A stretch of DNA of 15,319 nucleotides from Chitinophaga pinensis (GTDB lineage: Bacteria > Bacteroidota > Bacteroidia > Flavobacteriales_D > Crocinitomicaceae): assembly GCA_945861175.1 (NCBI GenBank), contig CAMATR010000009.1, forward strand, positions 1 through 15,319, given 5' to 3'. The position numbers were made by a program, and so were the translations under genes. How positions within the stretch are numbered: position 1 is the stretch's first letter; each line of letters opens with the position of its first letter. Shown one piece after another: positions 1 through 7,175 of this stretch. Below the pieces are notes generated by a model. The model was not told where the DNA came from. It saw nothing but the letters and a program-made list of their open reading frames with translations, and searched no databases.

Positions 1-1164
1 AATTATGAATTGTTTTTGAAGGAAAATGGAGTTTTAACAGATGAAATGGAAAAGCAGTTCCGTGACGAAATCAAAGAAGAAATCCAAAGTGGTTTTGACC
101 AAGCTCATGCTGAAAGTGCTATAGAACCATCTGTAGAAAGAGAATTTGAGGATTTGTATGCACCATTTAATCAAAACTTGATATCAGCTCAAGGTGGAAG
201 TTCTGAAAAACGATTCATTGATGCTATCCAAGATGGCTTGAGACAATCGATGGAGAAGTACCCAGAACTTGTTATTATGGGACAAGATATTGCTGAATAT
301 GGCGGGGCGTTTAAAGTGACTGAAGGATTTGTAGATCAATTCGGAAAAGATCGTGTAAGAAACACCCCTATCTGTGAGTCTGCAATAGTTGGTGCTGGTC
401 TTGGTCTGTCAATTGCAGGAATGAAAGCGATTGTTGAAATGCAGTTTGCTGACTTTGTCACATGTGGTTTCAATCAAATCATCAATAATTTAGCAAAAAT
501 ACACTGGCGTTGGGGGCAAAATGCAGATGTAGTAGTTAGAATGCCAACAGGCGCGGGTACTGCTGCTGGGCCATTTCATTCTCAGAGTAATGAAGCTTGG
601 TTCTTTCATACACCAGGACTAAAAATTCTTTATCCATCTACTCCTTATGATGCGAAAGGGTTAATGAATGCGGCTATTGAAGACCCAAATCCTATTTTGA
701 TTTTTGAACACAAGTATTTATATCGTAGTTTGAAAGAGGAAATTCCAAATGACTATTACACAGTGGAAATTGGTAAAGCACGCACTGTTTCTGAAGGTTC
801 TGATATCACTATAATAACCTATGGATTAGGTGTGCATTGGGCAATTGAAGCATTGGCGGAATTACCCGATGTGAAGGCTGAAATTGTGGATTTAAGAACC
901 TTACTTCCTTTGGATACTGAAGCTATTTATAATGCATCCCGGAAAACTGGAAAAGTAATTGTCCTTCATGAAGATTGTTTAACTGGTGGAATAGGAGGTG
1001 AGATTGTCGCATTGATCAATGAGAATTGTTTTGAAGAGTTAGATGCTCCTGTGAAACGCGTCGCTTCTCTTGATACTCCCGTTCCTTTTACGGTATCTTT
1101 AGAGAATCAATTCTTACCAAAAGATCGTTTAAAGAAAGCATTAAATGACTTACTGAAATATTGA
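1..1164 (+). CDS. 2-oxoacid dehydrogenase E1, fused alpha/beta (3' part only)
   Basis: Thiamine-diphosphate-dependent E1 component of a 2-oxoacid dehydrogenase complex (branched-chain 2-oxoacid or pyruvate type), decarboxylating the oxoacid and passing the acyl group to the lipoyl E2. The frame is already open at base 1, so the gene begins upstream; the first in-frame start-like codon (TTG at 10) is internal. Visible residues 1-56 look like the acidic helical tail of the alpha subunit, and a full beta subunit follows: pyrimidine-binding transketolase domain (about 68-240) with CESAIVGAG around Glu126, the residue expected to contact the cofactor aminopyrimidine, then FHSQS (about 192-196), then the transketolase C-terminal domain (about 255-375). 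Such alpha/beta fusions of about 650-700 residues are common in Bacteroidota. The sequence seen does not settle substrate choice. It ends at a shared terminator. Confidence 0.9.
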   Translation, partial: NYELFLKENGVLTDEMEKQFRDEIKEEIQSGFDQAHAESAIEPSVEREFEDLYAPFNQNLISAQGGSSEKRFIDAIQDGLRQSMEKYPELVIMGQDIAEYGGAFKVTEGFVDQFGKDRVRNTPICESAIVGAGLGLSIAGMKAIVEMQFADFVTCGFNQIINNLAKIHWRWGQNADVVVRMPTGAGTAAGPFHSQSNEAWFFHTPGLKILYPSTPYDAKGLMNAAIEDPNPILIFEHKYLYRSLKEEIPNDYYTVEIGKARTVSEGSDITIITYGLGVHWAIEALAELPDVKAEIVDLRTLLPLDTEAIYNASRKTGKVIVLHEDCLTGGIGGEIVALINENCFEELDAPVKRVASLDTPVPFTVSLENQFLPKDRLKKALNDLLKY

Positions 1165-1183
1165 AATCATAAGAAAATGAAAT

Positions 1184-1213
1184 AAAAAACCGATTAGCAA
1201 TGATCGGTTTTTT
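1184..1213. terminator. Bidirectional intrinsic terminator between convergent genes
   Basis: Perfect inverted repeat: AAAAAACCGAT (1184-1194) pairs with ATCGGTTTTTT (1203-1213) around an 8-base loop, followed by more T. An A-run on the left and a T-run on the right allow it to end transcripts in both directions. It lies 20 bases after the E1 stop and 17 bases beyond the stop of the convergent LolA-like gene. Confidence 0.88.
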
Positions 1214-1230
1214 TTATTAAAACAGTTTCA

Positions 1231-1866
1231 CTAATCCTTTACAATTGTGTATCCTGGATATTTTTTAATGTCAAACACAAATTTTGTGTCTTCAACTGCA
1301 GCATTTGATGTGAATTTTGTTAGAGAATAAGTCATTACAGTTCCATCTTTTGCTTTCATAATTGCTTTTTTAAGTTCATTCGATGTCTTAGAAATATAAA
1401 GAATAATCGTATGATATTGCACTTTTGCAGCATTCTTTGGGAATAAGTTAATAACGTGAACAGCTTCATTATTTAGTTTGTCTTCCTTATCGTATTTGTT
1501 TTTGAATCCGGATTCCCAAACTGTCATCAACTTCTTCGGGTTCATTGATTCGCCATCATCTTCATTGGCATCTGTTTCGTAAACAGATTTATCTTCTTTT
1601 ACAATAGTCCAAGTTTTAATTCCATTTGAAATTATAGTGTTGTCGCCATATGAAGCATAATATTTATCACCCTTCACCCATCCTTTTCCCGTTTCACTTT
1701 CATTCGCTCCGGAGGCAGTGTTTTTAATGTTTGCAGTAAATTCAACATAGAAAGATTTCTGAGTCTTCATCTTGGTTGAAAGTTTGTCTAAAATCGCTTG
1801 CGCTTTGGCATCTTGACCGAAAGAGGAAAAGGAAAGTAGAATAAATAGTGTGATTAAAAATCTCAT
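1231..1866 (-). CDS. LolA-like outer-membrane lipoprotein carrier
   Basis: Periplasmic protein of the LolA/LolB fold, expected to carry lipoproteins (or a lipid) from the inner to the outer membrane. The start chosen is the ATG at 1866, giving 211 residues that begin MRFLITLFIL, a clean signal peptide with cleavage expected after FSSFG (about residue 17). An ATG seven codons upstream is open but only adds a charged stretch ahead of the signal peptide. Mature features fit the family: an early helix (about 19-36), then antiparallel strands with NGIKTWTI (about 81-88) and a lysine-rich C-terminal half. It lies 54 bases downstream of the esterase gene on the same strand and may be co-transcribed with it. 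A box GATATTTG (1892 to 1885, one mismatch to TAnnTTTG) just upstream could also give it its own promoter. No lipobox is visible. Confidence 0.8.
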   Translation of the reverse strand: MRFLITLFILLSFSSFGQDAKAQAILDKLSTKMKTQKSFYVEFTANIKNTASGANESETGKGWVKGDKYYASYGDNTIISNGIKTWTIVKEDKSVYETDANEDDGESMNPKKLMTVWESGFKNKYDKEDKLNNEAVHVINLFPKNAAKVQYHTIILYISKTSNELKKAIMKAKDGTVMTYSLTKFTSNAAVEDTKFVFDIKKYPGYTIVKD

Positions 1867-1920
1867 TTTAATTTGTTTTCGGTGCAAATATCAGAAATTG
1901 TGCCAAATAAAAAAAGTAAT

Positions 1921-2550
1921 CTAGGTCAATCGCGATAATACCTTTCTTAATTCGGGAAGATTAATGTCATGGCCACCTTCAAAATGGGTCGCTTGAAATC
2001 CTTTTCTTTGATAAAAAGAAAGAAGATCCTGTTGCTGTTCTGAATTATAAAATTCGTCTTTTTTACCAAGAAAGAAAAAGTGTTCATTTTTATTTTCTTG
2101 AATCTCTTTGTTGTGATCTAAATCAGGAGGAAATATACTTGCCCAAATAATCAAGTGGTCCGCTTGTATCAAATCACTTTGAAACCATCTTGCAGCGGTT
2201 GCGCCTCCTTGAGAAAAACCAAGTATAAGAACCTTTTTAAACTGTTTATTTAAGGTTAACTCCTCGTGCAGTTCACTTAACCAGTTTAAATTGTCTGAAA
2301 TATCATCTTCTCGCTCTTCTTTGGTCATCCAAGAAGCACCAACTCTTCCTGAGCTACCATTCAAATAAAAACGGTGCATTCCTTCCGGAGCAACCACGAG
2401 ACAATTATCAGGTAAACCGTGAAATTTTCGAATGAAATAAGATGCCAGTTGCCCATATCCGTGCAAAACATAGATTAAGTTATCAGAATTATCGAGTTGG
2501 CCATAAATAGAATATCTATACGTTTTGAGGCATTTTATTTTCCCATTCAT
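1921..2550 (-). CDS. Alpha/beta-hydrolase, phospholipase/carboxylesterase-like
   Basis: A 209-residue serine hydrolase of the small alpha/beta-fold esterase group (carboxylesterase/phospholipase/thioesterase-like), close to the usual length of 200-230. It has the oxyanion-side HGYG (residues 30-33), the nucleophile elbow GFSQGG with Ser113, and a likely acid Asp165 (in GKKDEF) and base His194 (in EGGHD), so the triad is complete. There is no signal peptide or membrane segment, so it is probably cytoplasmic. The start ATG at 2550 has an AGGA a few bases upstream, one of the few Shine-Dalgarno-like sites here. It is divergent from the small membrane-protein gene (47 bases apart) and followed by the LolA-like gene. 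The substrate cannot be told from sequence alone. Confidence 0.8.
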   Translation of the reverse strand: MNGKIKCLKTYRYSIYGQLDNSDNLIYVLHGYGQLASYFIRKFHGLPDNCLVVAPEGMHRFYLNGSSGRVGASWMTKEEREDDISDNLNWLSELHEELTLNKQFKKVLILGFSQGGATAARWFQSDLIQADHLIIWASIFPPDLDHNKEIQENKNEHFFFLGKKDEFYNSEQQQDLLSFYQRKGFQATHFEGGHDINLPELRKVLSRLT

Positions 2551-2586
2551 TTTCCTAAAATAGTCTAAATTTTAAAAATTGATTTT

Positions 2587-2594
2587 TATATTTG
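2587..2594 (+). promoter_or_regulatory. Candidate -7 box (TATATTTG)
   Basis: Exact match to the Bacteroidota -7 consensus TAnnTTTG in the 47-base divergent gap. Its last three bases are also the TTG that could be read as a start codon for the downstream gene. No TTG lies at the expected 17-23 base spacing upstream, so support is limited and chance is possible in such AT-rich DNA. Confidence 0.35.
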
Positions 2595-2597
2595 GAT

Positions 2598-3146
2598 GTG
2601 CGAAGATTTTTTTCATACGTCTTGTTTTTAATTATTTTGTTCCAAATTGTTGGTTTCTCTTTTTATTTTGAGGCTTCCAGGTATTTTGTGAAAAAAGAAA
2701 TGAAAGTTCGCATTGAATCAGGCCTTTGTAGTGAGGAATTACTTGTCATGACCTTTTCCAATAAATCATTTAATTCACTTAATTGGTTAAATGAAAGAGA
2801 GTTTGAGCGAAATGGCGATTTGTTTGACGTTGTTCATTTTAAGCAATTATCCAATGGAAACATTGAATTAAAATGTATTAGTGATTTAAAAGAGAAGGAA
2901 CTATTTCGTCAATTTGCAAATGAAACAGTAAATAGTTTTGGAGAAGAAGATAATCCGACGCCAATTTGTAATTGGATGAAGTTACTGCATTCACCATCTA
3001 TTTGTGCAGAAATAAATAATTGTTTTCAGATTATTTGTTTTGATTTAAAATCAGAAATAGCAGTAAATTATCAGTTTATGTTTTCCGATGCAGAGATTAC
3101 TTTAGAGTCTCCACCGCCTTGTATTTTGGTTGATTTAAAAAGTTAA
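2598..3146 (+). CDS. Small Cys-rich single-span membrane protein, unknown function
   Basis: Not recognised as a named family. The frame has no ATG before codon 37 (counted from TTG 2592), and starting there would delete the only hydrophobic segment. TTG 2592 or GTG 2598 is therefore the likely start; I prefer GTG because TTG falls inside a candidate -7 box. The product is about 182 residues with one N-terminal hydrophobic span (LFLIILFQIVGFSFYF), an anchor or uncleaved signal, then an exported domain. Seven cysteines lie in that domain (46, 95, 126, 138, 144, 149 and 177, counted from TTG), and SPPPC is near the C terminus. Disulphides or metal/haem contact would fit but are inference. It is 33 bases upstream of the TonB-dependent receptor on the same strand, suggesting an operon and a shared role in uptake. 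From memory, small membrane proteins preceding such receptors occur in Flavobacteriia. Confidence 0.6.
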   Translation: MRRFFSYVLFLIILFQIVGFSFYFEASRYFVKKEMKVRIESGLCSEELLVMTFSNKSFNSLNWLNEREFERNGDLFDVVHFKQLSNGNIELKCISDLKEKELFRQFANETVNSFGEEDNPTPICNWMKLLHSPSICAEINNCFQIICFDLKSEIAVNYQFMFSDAEITLESPPPCILVDLKS

Positions 3147-3153
3147 CCTACTC

Positions 3154-3173
3154 AAATTGTTCACACACAATTT
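3154..3173 (+). promoter_or_regulatory. Inverted repeat before the TonB-receptor start codon
   Basis: AAATTGT (3154-3160) and ACAATTT (3167-3173) form a perfect 7-bp inverted repeat around TCACAC, ending 6 bases before the ATG at 3180 and followed by more T. It could be an operator, a weak intercistronic terminator or attenuator, or an RNA hairpin affecting translation start. The stem is AT-rich and weak. Confidence 0.35.
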
Positions 3174-3179
3174 TTTAAA

Positions 3180-5591
3180 ATGAAAACATTAAGCTTAGTT
3201 CTCTTTTGCTTGTGCGTTATCTATAATGTCCGAGCTCAAATGGTTACTATTATTGATCAAAATACACTTCAGCCAATTGAAAATGTTGGTGTTTACATTG
3301 GTAATAGTGAATCTAAAATCGCATTGACAAATGCATCTGGTCAGTTGATGCTGAATAAATTATCAGGATCTGAATTGCTTGTTTTTAGAAATTTAATGTA
3401 TTCACCTGTTACGACAACTCTTGATAAGTTGAAGGAGTCTAATCTTCAATTAACAATGAGTGAAAATGTAAACTCGATAAATGAAATTGTTGTTTCAGCC
3501 AGTAAATTTGAAGAAAAAAGGAAGGATATTTCTCAAAAAATTCAGGTAATTAGAGCAACTGAGATTCAAAACATGAATCAAACTTCTACGGCAGATGTAA
3601 TTGCCAACAGTGGCAATATAATGGTTCAAAAAAGCCAGTTAGGAGGAGGTAGTCCAATCATTAGGGGTTTTGAAACGAATAAAGTTCTGATGGTTGTTGA
3701 CGGAATCCGAATGAATAACGCAATTTATAGGGGAGGGCATCTTCAGAATATCATTTCCTTGGATAACTCAATAATGGACCGAGTGGAGATTGTTTTTGGA
3801 CCAGGATCCGTGGTATACGGTTCTGATGCACTCGGCGGCGTAATGTCGTTTACAACAAAAAATCCCACGTTGTCATCAACTGATAAAATAAAGGTCAAAG
3901 TTGGTCAATACATGCGCTATACATCAGCTGTATCAGGTTATGCCACACATGGAGATATCTCCTTGGCTAATAAAAGATTCGGTTCCCTTACTTCAATTAC
4001 AGCCTCGGATTTTGGTGATTTAAGACAAGGAGCAAACCGCGAACTTTCAGTAGGTAATTTTGGATCAAGGCCTTGGTATGTTGAACGTGTTGGAAATGAA
4101 GATGTTATTTTCAAGAATAAGGATACGAACCTACAAGTTGGCTCTGGTTATACGCAATATGATGTTTTACAAAAATTCCTGTTTCAGCAAAACCAGAATA
4201 TAAAACACATCATTAATTTCCACTATTCAACATCGAGCGATATACCCCGATATGATCGATTGGTTTTGTTATCAGCAGGGATGCCAAAATATGCGGAATG
4301 GAATTATGGACCGCAAAATAGACTGATGGGTTCATATGCTCTTCAGCTTTCAAGTAACACTAAATTTTACGATAATGCACGTTTTATTTTTGGGTACCAA
4401 AAAATTCAAGAAAGCCGGATTGATAGGAAGTTTAATGATGCAAGCCGAAACACTCGTATAGAAGACCTCGATATTTTAACGGCAAACATTGATTTTGCTC
4501 AAAAAATTGGTAAACACGAATTTAGATATGGTCTTGAGGGTTGGTTCAATGCTGTTCTATCTTCAGCATTCAGTAAAAATATCAATACAGGAATTGAAAC
4601 CCCTTTAGATACAAGATATGCTTCAGGCGGATCATCCATGAAATCAGTAGCGACCTATTTAACACATACTTGGGAGATTTCAGATAAATTCATATTGAAT
4701 GATGGGATCCGATTTTCAGACGTTTCTTTGGATGCGAAGTTTACCGATACGACCTTTTTTAATTTTCCTTTTAATGATGTAAGTCAGCATAATCAGGCAT
4801 TAACAGGGAATGTTGGAGTAGTATTTATGCCCAATGAAGATTGTCGTTTAACGGCATTGGTATCATCAGGATTTAGGGCTCCAAACGTTGATGATTTAAG
4901 TAAAATTTTTGAATCCATTCCAGGAACAATAAATGTCCCAAATTCAAATCTTAAGCCGGAATATACTTACAATGGTGAAATTGGTGTTTCAAATCGATTC
5001 GGTAATTTATTAACTGCTCAAGCAACAGGATACTATGCGCTTTATCGCAATGCCTTAACAACTCAAAACTTCACATACAATGGACAAGATTCTATAATGT
5101 ATGCAGGAACCATGAGCCAAGTCGTTGCCACAACGAATGCTAATAAAGCGTATTTGTATGGCTTGGAATTAAGTGTAAATGGGAGACTGAATGACAATGT
5201 TTCTATTTACGGAACTTATAACTACACATATGCTCGTATTGTGAATGATTCATCTGTGGCCATTCCTCTTGGTCACATACCACCTGTTTTCGGGAAATTT
5301 GGTTTTCAAATTAATGAAAAGAAAATCAGAAGTGATTTTTTCGTGAATTACAGTGCAGCAAAAAAGATTGCTGATTACAGTCCTTCGGGGGAGGATAACC
5401 AGCTATACGCTTTACCAACAGGAATGCCATCTTGGTATACCGTAAATGCTAAAATTACTTATCAGTTTAATAAATTAATTGGGCTCCAAATTGCATGTGA
5501 AAATATCCTAGATAAAAATTACAGGGTATTTTCCTCAAATATTTCTTCACCAGGAAGAAATATTATAGCCACATTGCGATGGAATTTCTGA
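3180..5591 (+). CDS. TonB-dependent outer-membrane receptor, haem-receptor-like
   Basis: An 803-residue outer-membrane beta-barrel receptor that would import a ligand using TonB/ExbBD energy. Order: signal peptide (1-19, cut after NVRA), carboxypeptidase-regulatory-like beta-sandwich (about 20-95), EIVVSASKFE as the TonB-box-proximal segment, plug domain (about 115-228) and a barrel to the C terminus, which ends in Phe (RWNF) as expected for BAM recognition. The plug carries GGGSPIIRGFE, VLMVVDGIRMNN and YGSDALGGV, and the barrel has FRAPNVDDL (about 565) and NLKPE (about 590). This combination is typical of the haem/haemoglobin and related receptor group, but ligand choice is inference. There is no SusD partner, so it is not a polysaccharide-utilisation pair. 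It lies 33 bases after the Cys-rich membrane-protein gene; no clear terminator follows before the convergent lipoprotein gene. Confidence 0.9.
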   Translation: MKTLSLVLFCLCVIYNVRAQMVTIIDQNTLQPIENVGVYIGNSESKIALTNASGQLMLNKLSGSELLVFRNLMYSPVTTTLDKLKESNLQLTMSENVNSINEIVVSASKFEEKRKDISQKIQVIRATEIQNMNQTSTADVIANSGNIMVQKSQLGGGSPIIRGFETNKVLMVVDGIRMNNAIYRGGHLQNIISLDNSIMDRVEIVFGPGSVVYGSDALGGVMSFTTKNPTLSSTDKIKVKVGQYMRYTSAVSGYATHGDISLANKRFGSLTSITASDFGDLRQGANRELSVGNFGSRPWYVERVGNEDVIFKNKDTNLQVGSGYTQYDVLQKFLFQQNQNIKHIINFHYSTSSDIPRYDRLVLLSAGMPKYAEWNYGPQNRLMGSYALQLSSNTKFYDNARFIFGYQKIQESRIDRKFNDASRNTRIEDLDILTANIDFAQKIGKHEFRYGLEGWFNAVLSSAFSKNINTGIETPLDTRYASGGSSMKSVATYLTHTWEISDKFILNDGIRFSDVSLDAKFTDTTFFNFPFNDVSQHNQALTGNVGVVFMPNEDCRLTALVSSGFRAPNVDDLSKIFESIPGTINVPNSNLKPEYTYNGEIGVSNRFGNLLTAQATGYYALYRNALTTQNFTYNGQDSIMYAGTMSQVVATTNANKAYLYGLELSVNGRLNDNVSIYGTYNYTYARIVNDSSVAIPLGHIPPVFGKFGFQINEKKIRSDFFVNYSAAKKIADYSPSGEDNQLYALPTGMPSWYTVNAKITYQFNKLIGLQIACENILDKNYRVFSSNISSPGRNIIATLRWNF

Positions 5592-5639
5592 TGAAAAAAA
5601 AGCTGCTAATTTAAGGACAGGTCGAATTAACTCTATTTT

Positions 5640-6407
5640 TTATTCCTTCATCGTAATGTATTTACCCTCTTTTGGGTAAAAGAAAAATCTGTAGAGTATA
5701 TCTTTACTTTCCTCAATTTTTGGTTGGTAAGCATAAACGTTATTTTCTTTTTGATTTTGTTTGAATTTTGCTTTCATCACCAAAATATCTTTGGAATCTG
5801 ATAATTTACCCTGCTCGTATTTAAATCCATAAGCCTCAGTTTTAGATTTATTGATGCCATCAAAAACTTTCCATTGGAAAATTCGCTGAGGTGCATGATT
5901 TATTATGGTGAAGAAATCTCTAAAACAGCCATTTACAATTCTAAAATCAATAAGAACGTCTTTGTAGGATGGGGAAGAGATGTTTTCGAATTGAATTTGT
6001 AATGCTGCATTTGGACTTGATGGGATCGGAATATGGGGTGAGAGTTGATCTAAAGCACCATCGTAATAAAAAATATAATTGTGATTTCCCATAAAACCGA
6101 TTTCTGCCTGTTTCACAGGGTTTTTCGATTTTGCAGCTTCATTCATTGCAAACTCTAAGCGATTAACGGATATGATCGCATCTTCTTTTTTATCACCATC
6201 AAGATTTTCTTTATAAATTTTAAAAGTGTAATTTTCTGTAGCTGGAATTGTTAATGAACTCTCTATGTGTCTTTTTACACGGTCCTCCAATGAGGTCAAT
6301 TCTACATTGTTTTCCGGCTCATCAGAAACCGATTTTTCAGCTTTGTTATCGCTGTTACATGAGGCAAGAATAGAGCCAACAGCAATAATTAAAAATTCTT
6401 TTTTCAT
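5640..6407 (-). CDS. Predicted lipoprotein of unknown function
   Basis: A 255-residue predicted lipoprotein: MKKEFLIIAVGSILASC with lipobox LASC and lipidated Cys17, then a polar, acidic linker (about 18-40) and a globular domain. Residues 68-77 (NLDGDKKEDA) place Asp at 70, 72 and 76, a D-x-D-x-x-x-D pattern like the calcium loops of FG-GAP/EF-hand-type repeats, but only one copy is present. The rest is mixed beta-rich sequence with many aromatic residues and a single further cysteine. I do not recognise a family. It is convergent with the TonB receptor and divergent from ung. The start is firm because the lipoprotein signal begins at the ATG at 6407; a TATATTTG box lies only four bases upstream of it. 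Confidence 0.7.
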   Translation of the reverse strand: MKKEFLIIAVGSILASCNSDNKAEKSVSDEPENNVELTSLEDRVKRHIESSLTIPATENYTFKIYKENLDGDKKEDAIISVNRLEFAMNEAAKSKNPVKQAEIGFMGNHNYIFYYDGALDQLSPHIPIPSSPNAALQIQFENISSPSYKDVLIDFRIVNGCFRDFFTIINHAPQRIFQWKVFDGINKSKTEAYGFKYEQGKLSDSKDILVMKAKFKQNQKENNVYAYQPKIEESKDILYRFFFYPKEGKYITMKE

Positions 6408-6411
6408 GATG

Positions 6412-6419
6412 CAAATATA
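6412..6419 (-). promoter_or_regulatory. Candidate -7 box (TATATTTG) of the lipoprotein gene
   Basis: Read on the minus strand, TATATTTG matches TAnnTTTG exactly and ends four bases before the ATG at 6407. If used, transcription would start at or next to the start codon, giving a leaderless mRNA. I see no TTG at the -33 spacing. It overlaps a 13-base inverted repeat (6416-6428). Confidence 0.45.
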
Positions 6420-6428
6420 AGCCTTATA
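6416..6428. repeat. Short inverted repeat TATAAG-C-CTTATA
   Basis: Perfect 6-bp arms around one base, in the 54-base divergent gap between the lipoprotein gene and ung, overlapping the lipoprotein gene's candidate -7 box. The position would suit an operator, but such a short AT-rich repeat can arise by chance. Confidence 0.3.
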
Positions 6429-6461
6429 CTTCTTCTGTATTTAATACATTAAATTTACAAT

Positions 6462-7133
6462 ATGGATATTAATTGGGGAAATTCGTGGAAAGAAGTATTA
6501 TCTGAAGAGTTTCAAAAGGATTATTTTTCTGCTCTGATGCATTTTATTAAATATGAATACCAGGAGAACTCTGATGCCACTTTCCCTGAAGAGCAATTCA
6601 TATTCAGGGCTTTAAATGAATGCCCATTCAATGAAGTTAAAGTGGTTATTCTTGGCCAAGATCCTTACCCTACAAAAGGTCATGCGCACGGTTTGTGTTT
6701 TTCTGTTCAACCAGAGGTTAAGCCATTTCCGAAAAGTTTGTTGAATATTTTTAAAGAGATAGAAAGTGATCTTACAATTAAAATTCCCCAAGATGGGAGT
6801 TTAGTGAGGTGGGCCCAACAAGGAGTCCTTTTATTGAATTCAATCATGACTGTAAGAGAAGGTATTCCAGATAGTCACTCAAAAAAAGGATGGGAAGAGT
6901 TTACAGATGTCATTATTTCCAAGTTAAATGAACACAGTGATGGAGTTGTTTATTTATTATGGGGTAGTAAAGCGCAGCAAAAAGCACATTTGGTGAACCA
7001 AACTAAAAATCTTCTGCTTCAATCTGTTCATCCATCGCCACTCTCTGCTTATCGCGGTTTTTTTGGGTGTAAACATTTCAGTAGGACAAATGAATTCCTG
7101 ATTTCTGTGGGAAAAGATCCAATTGATTGGTAA
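6462..7133 (+). CDS. ung: Uracil-DNA glycosylase, family 1
   Basis: Removes uracil from DNA to start base-excision repair after cytosine deamination or dUMP misincorporation; cytoplasmic. At 223 residues it matches the usual family 1 length. All key motifs are present: the water-activating loop GQDPYP (65-70, catalytic Asp67), Phe80 in GLCFSV for stacking on uracil, LLLNS (123-127) with Asn126 for uracil recognition, and the minor-groove loop HPSPLSA with catalytic His190. The ATG at 6462 is well supported by the typical N-terminal start (DINWGNSWKEVL). It is divergent from the lipoprotein gene and 42 bases upstream of hemE, which appears to have its own promoter starting immediately after the ung stop. 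A weak TAAATTTA (6450-6457) may be the ung -7 box. Confidence 0.97.
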   Translation: MDINWGNSWKEVLSEEFQKDYFSALMHFIKYEYQENSDATFPEEQFIFRALNECPFNEVKVVILGQDPYPTKGHAHGLCFSVQPEVKPFPKSLLNIFKEIESDLTIKIPQDGSLVRWAQQGVLLLNSIMTVREGIPDSHSKKGWEEFTDVIISKLNEHSDGVVYLLWGSKAQQKAHLVNQTKNLLLQSVHPSPLSAYRGFFGCKHFSRTNEFLISVGKDPIDW

Positions 7134-7135
7134 GT

Positions 7136-7169
7136 TTGACTTCTGTAAAATTAGGATTACTTATCTTTA
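7136..7169 (+). promoter_or_regulatory. Bacteroidota-type -33/-7 promoter for hemE
   Basis: TTG (7136-7138), 23 bases, then TATCTTTA (7162-7169). This fits the known Bacteroidota arrangement TTG-N(17-23)-TAnnTTTG with one mismatch in the last base. The expected transcription start (about 7173-7176) falls on or beside the first ATG of hemE, so the leader would be absent or about 10 bases long. Confidence 0.55.
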
Positions 7170-7175
7170 CGCCCG

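Noticed and set aside
5592..5639. Search for a terminator between the convergent TonB-receptor and lipoprotein genes
   Set aside because: There is an A-run and a T-run but no stem with useful GC content; nothing callable.
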